From: JBDUDK01 sp040002995
GTDB taxonomy: Bacteria; Actinomycetota; Acidimicrobiia; Acidimicrobiales; Ilumatobacteraceae
Assembly: GCA_040002995.1 (NCBI GenBank)
Contig: JBDUDK010000043.1
Span: 12,571-76,570, forward strand
DNA length: 64,000 nt
Direction of reading: 5' to 3'
The notes under the pieces were generated by a model. It ran no database searches. It worked only from the letters and a program-made list of their open reading frames with translations, and was not told the origin of the DNA. Both the position numbers and the translations under genes were made by a program. Below, one piece after another: positions 25,476 to 33,103 of this stretch (the first letter of the stretch is position 1; each line of letters opens with the position of its first letter).

Positions 25476-26074
25476 TGGACGAACGTCTCTCGGCCCAACT
25501 CGCGTTCCTGCTCGAGGCCGATCGCCTGAAGCAGATAGAGCGCCAGAGCCTGATCACAGGTTCCCGCCGGCGCGAGAACACGGCGGAGCATTCTTGGCAT
25601 CTCGCCTTGTTCGCGCTGGTGCTCGCTGAGCACGCCGACGAAGACATCGACCTCGCGCGCGTTGTAGCGATGGTGGTGCTGCATGACCTCGTCGAGATCG
25701 ATGCGGGGGACACGTACGCGTATGACGATGCCGGCTACGCGACCAAGGCGGACCGTGAGCAGCAAGCGGCCGATCGCCTTTTCGGCCTCCTCCCCCCTGA
25801 TCAAGCGAGGTACCTGCGCGGCCTCTGGGAGGAGTACGAGGCCGCCGGTACGCCCGACGCGCGCTTCGCCAACGCACTCGATCGACTTCAACCGGTCCTG
25901 CTCAACCACGCGACCAATGGTGAAACCTGGTCGGCCCACGGTGTGACCGCCGACCGCGTCAGGGCGCGCAACTCCCTAATCGCCCAGGGCTCGGCCGGCT
26001 TGTGGGCCGCTGCGCTTGCGCGTATCGACGACGCTGTCGCCAAAGGTTGGATCTCGGAACCCGAATCTAAATGA
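25475..26074 (+). CDS. HD domain phosphohydrolase (YfbR-like)
   Basis: 199 residues. The HD-domain metal ligands are visible: RENTAEHSWHLALFALVLAEHA, VVLHDLVEIDAGDTYAY and a later Asp in FANALDRLQPVL. This pattern fits the YfbR/HDDC2 type 5'-deoxynucleotidases, which dephosphorylate deoxynucleoside monophosphates. The start ATG shares a base with the upstream stop (TGATG). Confidence 0.88.
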   Translation: MDERLSAQLAFLLEADRLKQIERQSLITGSRRRENTAEHSWHLALFALVLAEHADEDIDLARVVAMVVLHDLVEIDAGDTYAYDDAGYATKADREQQAADRLFGLLPPDQARYLRGLWEEYEAAGTPDARFANALDRLQPVLLNHATNGETWSAHGVTADRVRARNSLIAQGSAGLWAAALARIDDAVAKGWISEPESK

Positions 26075-26115
26075 CGTCAACCCAAATGACGTCAACCCAA
26101 ATGACGTCAACACAG
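26071..26115 (+). repeat. Triplicated 15-bp repeat carrying the start codon
   Basis: ATGACGTCAACCCAA occurs at 26071 and 26086, with ATGACGTCAACACAG at 26101. Each copy has an in-frame ATG and the palindrome TGACGTCA. The encoded peptide is MTSTQ three times. The first copy overlaps the stop of the HD gene. Confidence 0.93.
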
Positions 26116-27318
26116 CGCGGAGCCGTGCTCGTGCTCGTTGGCTTGCTGGCCGGCTGCTCATCGGGTGTGGTGGCACGGGCCTCCGAACCAACCGCCGCCG
26201 TGCCCGCCACCACAACCACTACAGAGGCGCCGACGACCATTGCGTCTACGACCACCACCACCGTGGCCGCCACGACGACCACAACCGAAGCACCGACAAC
26301 CACCACGACACTGCTACCCAGCGACCAACAGACGTTGCGGGAGGTAGGCAAGATTGGCGGATCGATCTCGCCGAAGTCGGTGCAGGCGTCTCCGTCCGGC
26401 CTTGTCTTCGCGCAGAACATGATGTACCGGCACACAGTCACGGTCTACGACCTCTCGGGTGCGCTGCTGGCCACGATCGACGACACCGTCGATCTCGCCG
26501 CGCTTGGCCAGCCGGTCGCGCCCGGCCCCTACCGCGGAGCGCCAGTGGAGGCGGCGTTCATGCCCGATGGCGGCCACGTGTATGTCTCGAACTACGAGAT
26601 GTACGGGCCGGGCTACTCAAATCCCGGGAGCGACACCTGCCGGGGTAACCGCTACGACGAGAGCTACGTGTACCGAATCGACGTCGCGGCCCTCGCCATC
26701 GATCAAGCAATCAAGGTCGGGGCGGTACCGAAGTTCGTCGCAGTGAGTCCCGACGGTCGTCTCCTACTCGTGAGCAACTGGTGCTCGTCCGATCTCAGCG
26801 TCGTCGATACGGCGACGGGGACAGAGATCCAGCGCATTGCGCTGGGCCCCTATCCGCGCGGCATCGCCATCGACGCGCAGAGTCACGTGGCCTACGTGGC
26901 GCTCATGGGCACGTACGACATCGCCACCGTCGATCTAGCCACGTTCGCGGTCGGTCGTATCGCCGGCGTCGGCAATGGACCGCGCCATGTCGTGCTCGAC
27001 CCGGCGGGGCGGTTCCTCTACGCCACGCTCAACGGGGAAAACAACGTGGCCAAGATCGACCTCACGGCGGGCACCGTTGTGGCCAAGATCCGCACGGGCG
27101 CTCAGCCGAGAAGCATGGCCATCGCACCCGACGGACGATCGCTCTACGTCGTGAACTACGAGTCGGCGACGATGACGAAGCTGCGCGCCGACGACCTTGC
27201 GATCACGCAGACGATGAAAACTGGAGTGCACCCGATTGGCATAACCGTGAATCCCGCGACGGGCAACGTCTGGGTGGCGTGCTACCCCGGCTCGATCACG
27301 TTGTTCGCCGAGGGCTAG
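26071..27318 (+). CDS. Lipoprotein with YVTN-type beta-propeller
   Basis: Up to 415 residues. After the MTSTQ repeats comes a short signal peptide with lipobox LAGC, then a Thr-rich spacer of about 60 residues, then a seven-bladed propeller built of repeats such as KFVAVSPDGRLLLVSNWCSSDLSVVDTATGTEI and RHVVLDPAGRFLYATLNGENNVAKIDL. Such proteins are surface-exposed and usually bind partners rather than catalyse. Starts at 26071, 26086 or 26101 are all possible; the third gives the most ordinary signal peptide. Confidence 0.86.
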   Translation: MTSTQMTSTQMTSTQRGAVLVLVGLLAGCSSGVVARASEPTAAVPATTTTTEAPTTIASTTTTTVAATTTTTEAPTTTTTLLPSDQQTLREVGKIGGSISPKSVQASPSGLVFAQNMMYRHTVTVYDLSGALLATIDDTVDLAALGQPVAPGPYRGAPVEAAFMPDGGHVYVSNYEMYGPGYSNPGSDTCRGNRYDESYVYRIDVAALAIDQAIKVGAVPKFVAVSPDGRLLLVSNWCSSDLSVVDTATGTEIQRIALGPYPRGIAIDAQSHVAYVALMGTYDIATVDLATFAVGRIAGVGNGPRHVVLDPAGRFLYATLNGENNVAKIDLTAGTVVAKIRTGAQPRSMAIAPDGRSLYVVNYESATMTKLRADDLAITQTMKTGVHPIGITVNPATGNVWVACYPGSITLFAEG

Positions 27319-27716
27319 CGCGGCCGGTGTTCGGTGCCGCGTCCCGGCGTGATGAAAAGGGCTTCGCCCGGTTCGTGCACCGTTGTCGTGTGCCACACGT
27401 TCCTCGGATTGACGACGGCTTGTCCCGGTCGTAGCTCCACCAACTCGTGGTCGCCGTCAACGTCTTGGATGAGATCGACGCGACCGGAGAGCAAGACGAC
27501 GAGCTCCTCGCCCGCAGGGTGGCGCTCCCACGACTTCCATGTCTCGTCCTGGGGGACGATGCAGACGAGCCGACCTTCGTCGCCGTCGGAGACGAACTTG
27601 CCGGCGAATGACTCGAGGAACTCGGGTGTCCACTCGAAGTCGGGAATCGGCACCGCTCGGGCTCCGAGCCCAAGATGGACGAACGTCCGCGAGAGATCGA
27701 ATGCCAGTGACGTCAC
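27315..27716 (-). CDS. Cupin domain protein
   Basis: 133 residues from GTG 27716. The cupin core is SWERHPAGEELVVLLSGRVDLI followed by RPGQAVVNPRNVWHTTTVHEPGEALFITPG, giving His, Glu and His as possible metal ligands. The function is not predictable from the fold. Its end overlaps the convergent propeller lipoprotein gene by 4 bases. GTG 27716 is the most likely start, although the frame is open further upstream. Confidence 0.82.
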   Translation of the reverse strand: MTSLAFDLSRTFVHLGLGARAVPIPDFEWTPEFLESFAGKFVSDGDEGRLVCIVPQDETWKSWERHPAGEELVVLLSGRVDLIQDVDGDHELVELRPGQAVVNPRNVWHTTTVHEPGEALFITPGRGTEHRPR

Positions 27717-27800
27717 CCGGGCAGTCTCTCGCGGCGGTGGTGATCCGGCGATGCCGGCGCAACGAAAATGCAAACGACCAACTTCACGAGCGGAGGCTCC

Positions 27801-28210
27801 ATGAGCAACCTGGCCACGGTGACGGCGCTCTACGAAGCGTTCGGTCGAGGCGATGTACCTGCGATCTTGGAACGCCTTGCCGACGACTGTGCATGGGAAG
27901 CGTGGTCGGACAACTCCGCGGTGAAAGCCGGCGTGCCCTGGCTGCAACCTCGGGTGGGCAAGGCGGGCGTGGCCGAGTTCTTTGCCGTGGTCGCCAGCTG
28001 GACATCGTCGACTTCCAAGTGCTCTCGATCATGGAAGGCGGAAACCAGGTAGCCGCGGAGTTCGTGCTCGAAGCGAAGCTGCCCGCGCACGGGGGGCGTG
28101 CTTATCGCGACGAGGAGATCCACCTGTGGACGTTCAACGAGGCCGGTCAAGTCGCGAGTCTTCGCCACTACACCGACACCGCCAAGCACATCGCGGCGTA
28201 TTCCGGTTAA
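27801..28210 (+). pseudogene. SnoaL-like (NTF2 fold) protein, frameshifted
   Basis: From ATG 27801 the frame reads MSNLATVTALYEAFGRGDVP ... GVAEFFAVVAS and then loses sense; the proper continuation, DIVDFQVLSIMEGGNQVAAEFVLEA ... YTDTAKHIAAYSG, lies in another frame to the stop at 28210. Both halves together make a standard ~135-residue SnoaL-like polyketide-cyclase-fold protein. A single missing base near 27995-28003 would explain it. Either a true pseudogene or a sequencing error. A ribosome-binding GGAGG lies before the ATG. Confidence 0.85.
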
Positions 28211-28218
28211 GAGGGCGA

Positions 28219-28270
28219 CGCCTCGCGAGGCGGCCCCCGGACGAGGGGGAGAGGAGGTTCGCCGGGGGCC
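28219..28270. terminator. Possible bidirectional terminator hairpins
   Basis: Between convergent genes lie a 14-bp palindrome CGCCTCGCGAGGCG (28219-28232) and a stem of 9 bp, GGCCCCCGG/CCGGGGGCC (28232-28240 with 28262-28270, 21-base loop). There is no T-run, as is common for terminators of GC-rich actinomycetes. Confidence 0.4.
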
Positions 28271-28354
28271 TACCTCGGCGGCTACTGGGTGGAGGAGCCG
28301 CTCCTCGGACGCTATCGACGAGTGGGCTGACACGGACATCGGCTCGGCCGGTTT

Positions 28355-29407
28355 TCACGAGTGCACGTCGTTCCACAGGGGCAGTTCGGGTGGCCGGCTC
28401 TCGAGGGGGAAGTAGCCGGGCAGAGCGTCGACACTGACGTCGAGGTAGACCTTGGCTTCCGGAGGTTGGGCGAATCGGCCGTGACTCCAACGGACCTCGA
28501 CGTGGCCCTGTACGACTCGCTCTGTGCGTGTCGGCCGGTGCTCGCAGACGGCGGTCCAGTCGACCCGAGGCTGGCCCGCGGTGGCCGCGGCGATGTCGAG
28601 CCGGCGAAAGCGAAAGAACTGCCGCCAGTCCCACGGGCTGGCCACCCGGAAACGTAGAGCCCTCGTGTCGTCGGCACCGAGCAGGAAGTAGGGAGCGTTA
28701 CCGATACGCAGAAGGCGCCACAGCATCGCCTCGGCCGCCCCGGTGCTCGACCCTTCGATGCTGGCCCGCCACCGTTGTGCCGACGCGCGGCTGACCGCGG
28801 CGCAGAACGACGCGTGGACCGACTCGACGCCCGGCGGGTACCTCGGCCCGGGCAGGGCTCGGCGCAGCACTTGGCGCTGTTCGGTGGTGAGATCTCGCAC
28901 GTCGGAGGGAAGTGCGGAGAGTTCGACGGCATCACGACACGCTCGATAGAGCGCCTGATACTCAGCGGTGGCCACGAGGGCATACCAGTCGGACCGATCC
29001 CAGGTTCCGTGGGTGGCGAGCAGCCCGTCGAACACGCGCGCCGGTGATGCGTTGGTGATGTTCGCCGAGAAGTACTTGCAGCTGATGAGGTAGACGTGAT
29101 CGATTCGCAGATCGATCGGAGCGACTTCGTCGCCGGGCGGTCGGCGTCCACCGGTCCACTCGATCACCGCAGGAGGACGGCCTCGCAGAGCATCGCCGGC
29201 GCGCAGGAAGGCCCGCCCGTTCCTAAAGGCGGTGGAGAACTCGGTGGCGAATCTGCCGTCGTGCAACAAATGGCTCAGGTGGTCCCACGTTGCCTCATTC
29301 AGTTGGAGCTCAAGGGGACGAGTGGCTATCGCCTCGGCGGCAGTGGGAAACGGAAGCATGCCGAGGGCGGTGGCGAGCTCGGTGACGGTTGTGCGGTCAT
29401 CGGGCAT
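28355..29407 (-). CDS. Putative PD-(D/E)XK nuclease of a methyltransferase-linked operon
   Basis: 350 residues. Near the N-terminal third the sequence has the outline of a PD-(D/E)XK active site: AVIEW (Glu83), APIDLRIDHVYLISCK (Asp99 or Asp103, Lys111 in an S-x-K variant), then NITNASPARVFDGLL. The rest is a large, Trp/Arg-rich domain without a known match (PWDWRQFFRFRRLD). It is the last gene of a three-gene operon that starts with a DNA methyltransferase, overlapping the middle gene by 11 bases. That context suggests the restriction partner. The nuclease call is a motif-level inference; target site and chemistry are unknown. Confidence 0.6.
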   Translation of the reverse strand: MPDDRTTVTELATALGMLPFPTAAEAIATRPLELQLNEATWDHLSHLLHDGRFATEFSTAFRNGRAFLRAGDALRGRPPAVIEWTGGRRPPGDEVAPIDLRIDHVYLISCKYFSANITNASPARVFDGLLATHGTWDRSDWYALVATAEYQALYRACRDAVELSALPSDVRDLTTEQRQVLRRALPGPRYPPGVESVHASFCAAVSRASAQRWRASIEGSSTGAAEAMLWRLLRIGNAPYFLLGADDTRALRFRVASPWDWRQFFRFRRLDIAAATAGQPRVDWTAVCEHRPTRTERVVQGHVEVRWSHGRFAQPPEAKVYLDVSVDALPGYFPLESRPPELPLWNDVHS

Positions 29408-29762
29408 CGACAGAGACGTCCTCGAAGATGGGACTAAGAGGAAGTTCTAGGGCGAAGCGGTCGAGCTCGAGCGCATGGTCGGTCCATACCGGTTCGTCAC
29501 TGAAGATATTGAGCTTGCGCTCAGTGGCATCGATCCACGCGACGATCGCCTCTTCCCAATCCTGCGCTTGTAACGCAACGCGAATCCGCTGTAGTTGAGC
29601 GGGCGTGCATTCCGAGGGGCGGAGTTGGGCCACGAGATGCAGGATCAAGACGCGTGTGAGCATTTCGGGGGTGCTCGCGACAAACACCAACTGCTCTTCG
29701 CCCGGCACCAACGCATAAGAGACGCCGCGCTGATGCGAAAGGGCGGGGTCGTAGACGCTCAT
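29397..29762 (-). CDS. Small helical protein between methyltransferase and nuclease genes
   Basis: 121 residues, ATG 29762 overlapping the methyltransferase stop (ATGA). Mostly helical: STPEMLTRVLILHLVAQLRPSECTPAQLQRIRVALQAQ, followed by WEEAIVAWIDATERKLNIF. No domain recognised and no helix-turn-helix evident. Its placement suggests a subunit or controller of the adjacent methyltransferase/nuclease pair. The overlapping stop and start codons on both sides support it as a real gene. Confidence 0.65.
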   Translation of the reverse strand: MSVYDPALSHQRGVSYALVPGEEQLVFVASTPEMLTRVLILHLVAQLRPSECTPAQLQRIRVALQAQDWEEAIVAWIDATERKLNIFSDEPVWTDHALELDRFALELPLSPIFEDVSVDAR

Positions 29763-31243
29763 GGCTTGCGCCACGTGCCGTCGGCATAGCTCGCGAGTAG
29801 GCGCTGGCTGTCGTCGCTCGTGATCTCCACGACGTCGAACACGGGGAAACGGCGGCGGGCGTCGCGCCCGGTAACGGCCTGGAGGGCCTTGGCCCCCGCA
29901 CTGTTCTTCGTGGGCAAGTCGGTAGTGAGCAAGACGAGGCGAGAATCGGGGCGGGTGTGGCTGAGCACGCTCGCCTTGCCGAGTGCTTTCCACAACGCGT
30001 CGGCCCGCCGCAGCCCTCCTCGGGTGGACGCGAATGCCCCCGACACATCGAAGAGCCACTCGCGGCCCCGCCGGTCGAGCGTGACCAGGCTGATGTCCAC
30101 ACCCGCATCGAGACGCTTGTTCCGATCGATGATCTGGAAACCCGACTCCTCGAGGAGCCACTCCGCGAGTTCACGGGCCCGCCGTCCTTCACGTCGTGCC
30201 CGCGACTGGAAATGCTCGTCGGTGTCGACGTTCGCGGGCAGCGCGGCGATCTTGGGCCGCTCGAAGCTCCGGCCCCGGCGCACCTGCTGAAGACGCTCAT
30301 GACTTTCGGCGGCGATCCGCGCCTCCGCAGTCACGACATAGTCGGGGTCGGTGTCGAAGCCGACGTAGTGACGATCGGTGCGAATTGCCGCGATCGCGGT
30401 GGTGCCTGACCCCATGAACGGGTCGAGGACGAGATCACCGACGTACGTGTAGAGCTCGATGAGCCGCTGCGGCAGTTCGACGGGAAACGGTGCGGGGTGG
30501 TTCACCCGGTTCGCGCTCTCGGGGGCGATATCCCAAACGTCGGTGGTGGCGTCGAGGAATTCGTCGCGATAGATCGAAGCCTCCGATGGACGGCCCTGCT
30601 CAGCGCGCCGGCGCGGCTCAATGGCGCGGTCGAAGCGGAGCTTCGAACCGACGATGATGCGCTCGGTGAGATCGCGCAGCACGGGGTCTCCGGGCTTTTG
30701 ATAGGTGCCCCACGCGCAGTTGCCTGCCGCGCCCCTCGCCTTTTGCCAGATCACTTCACCGCGCAACAGCAACTCGAGGTCTTCGAAGATGTCGATGATG
30801 TCGCGCGACAGCGATCGGTACGGCTTGCGGCCCAGGTTCGCGACGTTGACCGCGATGCGACCGCCGGGCTCGAGGGCCTCGACGCCTGCCTTGAACACGC
30901 CGTGGAGCATGTCGAGATAGCGCTCGTAGCTCGCGGGCACGTGGCCTTGGCCGACGGCCGTTTCGTACTCCTTGCCCGCGTAATACGGCGGCGACGTGAC
31001 GACGAGCGCCACCGAGTTCGGCGCCCATGTGTCGACGCGCTCACGCATGTCGCCCAACCACACACGATCGACCGACGGCCATACGGAGGGGTGCGCCACC
31101 TCATCGCTCTTCTGGATCTTGGGCGGCTTGAAGCGGCGATAGAACTCGGACGCGTCGTGGTTCTCCCTGCGGCCCACTCCGAACGTGGATGTGGAGGTGC
31201 CGCGCCGGCGCGTCTCACCCGAGGCCGGCGATGCGTCGGTCAT
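29759..31243 (-). CDS. Site-specific DNA methyltransferase (N4-C/N6-A type) with C-terminal nuclease-fold domain
   Basis: 494 residues. Catalytic motif TSPPY (residues 83-87) comes before the SAM-binding DPFMGSGTTAIAAIRTDRHYVGFD (from 274), which is the order of beta-class amino-methyltransferases. After about residue 340 a second domain follows: ARELAEWLLEESGFQIIDRNKRLDAGVDISLV and REWLFDVSGAFAST, which lays out like a YraN/Mrr-type PD-(D/E)XK fold but has D-V-S where E-V-K is expected. It heads the operon with the 121-residue and nuclease-like genes, 125 bases divergent from the UBP zinc-finger gene. The recognition site is unknown. Confidence 0.9.
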   Translation of the reverse strand: MTDASPASGETRRRGTSTSTFGVGRRENHDASEFYRRFKPPKIQKSDEVAHPSVWPSVDRVWLGDMRERVDTWAPNSVALVVTSPPYYAGKEYETAVGQGHVPASYERYLDMLHGVFKAGVEALEPGGRIAVNVANLGRKPYRSLSRDIIDIFEDLELLLRGEVIWQKARGAAGNCAWGTYQKPGDPVLRDLTERIIVGSKLRFDRAIEPRRRAEQGRPSEASIYRDEFLDATTDVWDIAPESANRVNHPAPFPVELPQRLIELYTYVGDLVLDPFMGSGTTAIAAIRTDRHYVGFDTDPDYVVTAEARIAAESHERLQQVRRGRSFERPKIAALPANVDTDEHFQSRARREGRRARELAEWLLEESGFQIIDRNKRLDAGVDISLVTLDRRGREWLFDVSGAFASTRGGLRRADALWKALGKASVLSHTRPDSRLVLLTTDLPTKNSAGAKALQAVTGRDARRRFPVFDVVEITSDDSQRLLASYADGTWRKP

Positions 31244-31368
31244 GGCTCACTTCCTGGCGTCGAGGTGGGTAACGAACATGTGTTCGATAATAGTCGAGGC
31301 CATGCCGACATTACGCGCCCTGTCGCGGGCGAAACGCGAGGCCCTAGCCTGCAGCTCGGGAGGCAGCC

Positions 31369-31662
31369 ATGGCCACATGTCTTCACCTTGACCAGATACG
31401 CCCTGTACAGCCCTCTTCCGTCGGGTGCGAGGACTGTCTCGCCCTCGGTCGACACGACTGGGTTCACCTGCGGGTGTGCCAGACGTGCGGGCACGTCGGA
31501 TGCTGTGACAACTCACCGGGAAAGCACGCGACGAAGCATCACCGCACGGTGGCCCACCCGATCATTCGCTCGTTCGAACCCGGGGAGGATTGGTATTGGT
31601 GCTACCCGGACGAGCTCATGTTCGAGCTGGCCGGCGCGCCTCCGGCGCCCTCGCATTCCTGA
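31369..31662 (+). CDS. UBP-type zinc finger protein
   Basis: 97 residues that are almost entirely a UBP zinc finger: CLHLDQI ... CEDCLALGRHDWVHLRVCQTCGHVGCCDNSPGKHATKHH, with the full Cys/His ligand set, ending in WYWCYPDELMFEL. In eukaryotes this fold binds the ubiquitin C-terminus; in actinobacteria its partner is unknown. It is divergent from the DNA methyltransferase gene and followed by the TetR promoter. Confidence 0.9.
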   Translation: MATCLHLDQIRPVQPSSVGCEDCLALGRHDWVHLRVCQTCGHVGCCDNSPGKHATKHHRTVAHPIIRSFEPGEDWYWCYPDELMFELAGAPPAPSHS

Positions 31663-31700
31663 TCAGGTGCATCTGGTCGCCTGCGCTTGCCCGCCTGCTC

Positions 31701-31745
31701 TTGACACGGACCGAACGCTGTTCTATAACTCTAACTATGTTAGAG
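31701..31745 (+). promoter_or_regulatory. Promoter and operator of the TetR gene
   Basis: TTGACA (31701-31706), 17 bases, then TATAAC (31724-31729): a near-ideal vegetative promoter whose start point would fall on or next to the ATG at 31737, so the message should be leaderless. A 17-bp inverted repeat CTCTAACTATGTTAGAG (31729-31745) covers the end of the -10, the start point and the start codon, as expected for an autoregulatory operator. Confidence 0.75.
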
Positions 31746-32333
31746 CATCCCACCCGTGATCGGCGGACCGAACGCCATGAGGCGACGAGGGCCGAGATTC
31801 TCGCGGTTGCCTGGCAGGTGGCCAGGGCGGAGGGACTCGCCGCCCTTTCGCTTCGCGACATCGCGCAACGAGTTGGCATGCAGGCGCCGTCGTTGTACTC
31901 GTACTTCGCCTCGAAGAACGCGATCTACGACGCGATGTTCGCCCAGGGCGCGGCCGAGTTCCTGAAGCGCGACCAACTGCTCGTGGCCACGGGCGACCCG
32001 TTGCAAGACCTCAAGGCGGGTATGCGGAACTTCGTCGAGTTCTGCACCGAGGATCCCGCGCGCTACCAGTTGCTCTTCCAGCGCACGGTGCCCGGCTTCG
32101 AGCCGTCGGCCGAGTCGTTCGCTATCGCGGTGGCGGGCCTCCAAGCGGCAATGGACCGGTTGGCGCGGTTGGGATTCGATGACCCTGAGGTCCTCGACCT
32201 CATGACCGCGATCGGCACGGGACTCGCCGATCAGCAGATCTCCAACGACCCGGGTGGTGACCGGTGGATCCGGCTCGTCGATGAGGCGATGGAGATGTTC
32301 TTTCAGCACGCGACGAATCGCAACAAGAAGTAA
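31737..32333 (+). CDS. TetR family transcriptional regulator
   Basis: 198 residues. The N-terminal helix-turn-helix is typical: RAEILAVAWQVARAEGLAALSLRDIAQRVGMQAPSLYSYFASKNAIYDAMF. A ligand-binding C-domain follows with a WHG-type/TetR_C layout (FVEFCTEDPARYQLLFQRTVPGFEPS). Likely represses itself through the palindrome over its start codon, and probably the following genes for the maleylpyruvate-isomerase-like and MBL proteins, which lie 14 bases downstream. Confidence 0.92.
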   Translation: MLEHPTRDRRTERHEATRAEILAVAWQVARAEGLAALSLRDIAQRVGMQAPSLYSYFASKNAIYDAMFAQGAAEFLKRDQLLVATGDPLQDLKAGMRNFVEFCTEDPARYQLLFQRTVPGFEPSAESFAIAVAGLQAAMDRLARLGFDDPEVLDLMTAIGTGLADQQISNDPGGDRWIRLVDEAMEMFFQHATNRNKK

Positions 32334-32347
32334 GGACGGGCCCCGAA

Positions 32348-33103
32348 ATGACCGCAACCTCGACGTCGGTGAAGAACGTGGCGCTGTTTTCGCGCGCCGA
32401 GGCCGTGACGCTGGCGGCCACCGAGAACGAGCGGGCTCTCGACCAGCTGCGTTCATTGAGCGACGCCGACTGGTCGAATCCCACGGACTGCTCCGCGTGG
32501 AACGTTCGGGCGCTGGCGGGCCACGTGCTCGGCGGCATGGAGGGCTTCGCGAGCTTTCGTGAGTTCGTCCACCAGATGCGCGCAGGCAAGAAGGCCGCCG
32601 GCGACCGTCCCTTGATCGACGGCATGACCGAGGTGCAGGTACGTGAACGCGCCGGGCTCAGCCGAGATCAACTTCTTGCGCGCCTCGCTGACGTCGGGCC
32701 TCGCGCCGCCCGCGCCCGAGGGCGGATCCCGGATCTGTTGCGGCGGATGCCGCTCAAGCAGGACATGCCCGATGGCACCAAGGAGACGTGGGTCATGGGC
32801 TACCTCCTCGAAGTAATCCTCACCCGCGACACGTGGATGCACCGGATCGACATTTCTCGAGCGACGGGCCGCCCCCTCACGCTCACGTCCGACCACGACG
32901 GACGCATTGTCGCCGACGTCGTCGCCGAGTGGGGGCGTCGCCATGGGCAGCCCTTCCTGCTCCACCTGGAAGGGCCTGCCGGTGGCGAGTACGCCAGCGG
33001 CACCGGTGGTGAAGAGATCACTATCGATGCGATCGAGTTCTGCAGGATCCTTTCGGGTCGCGCCACCGGGGCCGGCCTACTCACCCAGGAGGTGCCGTTC
33101 TAA
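32348..33103 (+). CDS. Maleylpyruvate isomerase / DinB-fold protein
   Basis: 251 residues. The N-terminal DinB-like four-helix domain has DWSNPTDCSAWNVRALAGHVLGGMEGF (metal-ligand His in AGHV) and a second His in TRDTWMHRIDISRATG; a C-terminal SCP2-like segment follows. In the mycothiol-dependent maleylpyruvate isomerase family such proteins transfer or use mycothiol. It shares one base with the next start (TAATG), and is directly downstream of tetR. Confidence 0.85.
   Translation: MTATSTSVKNVALFSRAEAVTLAATENERALDQLRSLSDADWSNPTDCSAWNVRALAGHVLGGMEGFASFREFVHQMRAGKKAAGDRPLIDGMTEVQVRERAGLSRDQLLARLADVGPRAARARGRIPDLLRRMPLKQDMPDGTKETWVMGYLLEVILTRDTWMHRIDISRATGRPLTLTSDHDGRIVADVVAEWGRRHGQPFLLHLEGPAGGEYASGTGGEEITIDAIEFCRILSGRATGAGLLTQEVPF

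Noticed and set aside
30497..31759. 420-codon plus-strand frame opposite the methyltransferase
   Set aside because: Antisense of a methyltransferase with catalytic motifs; overlaps UBP and tetR genes too.
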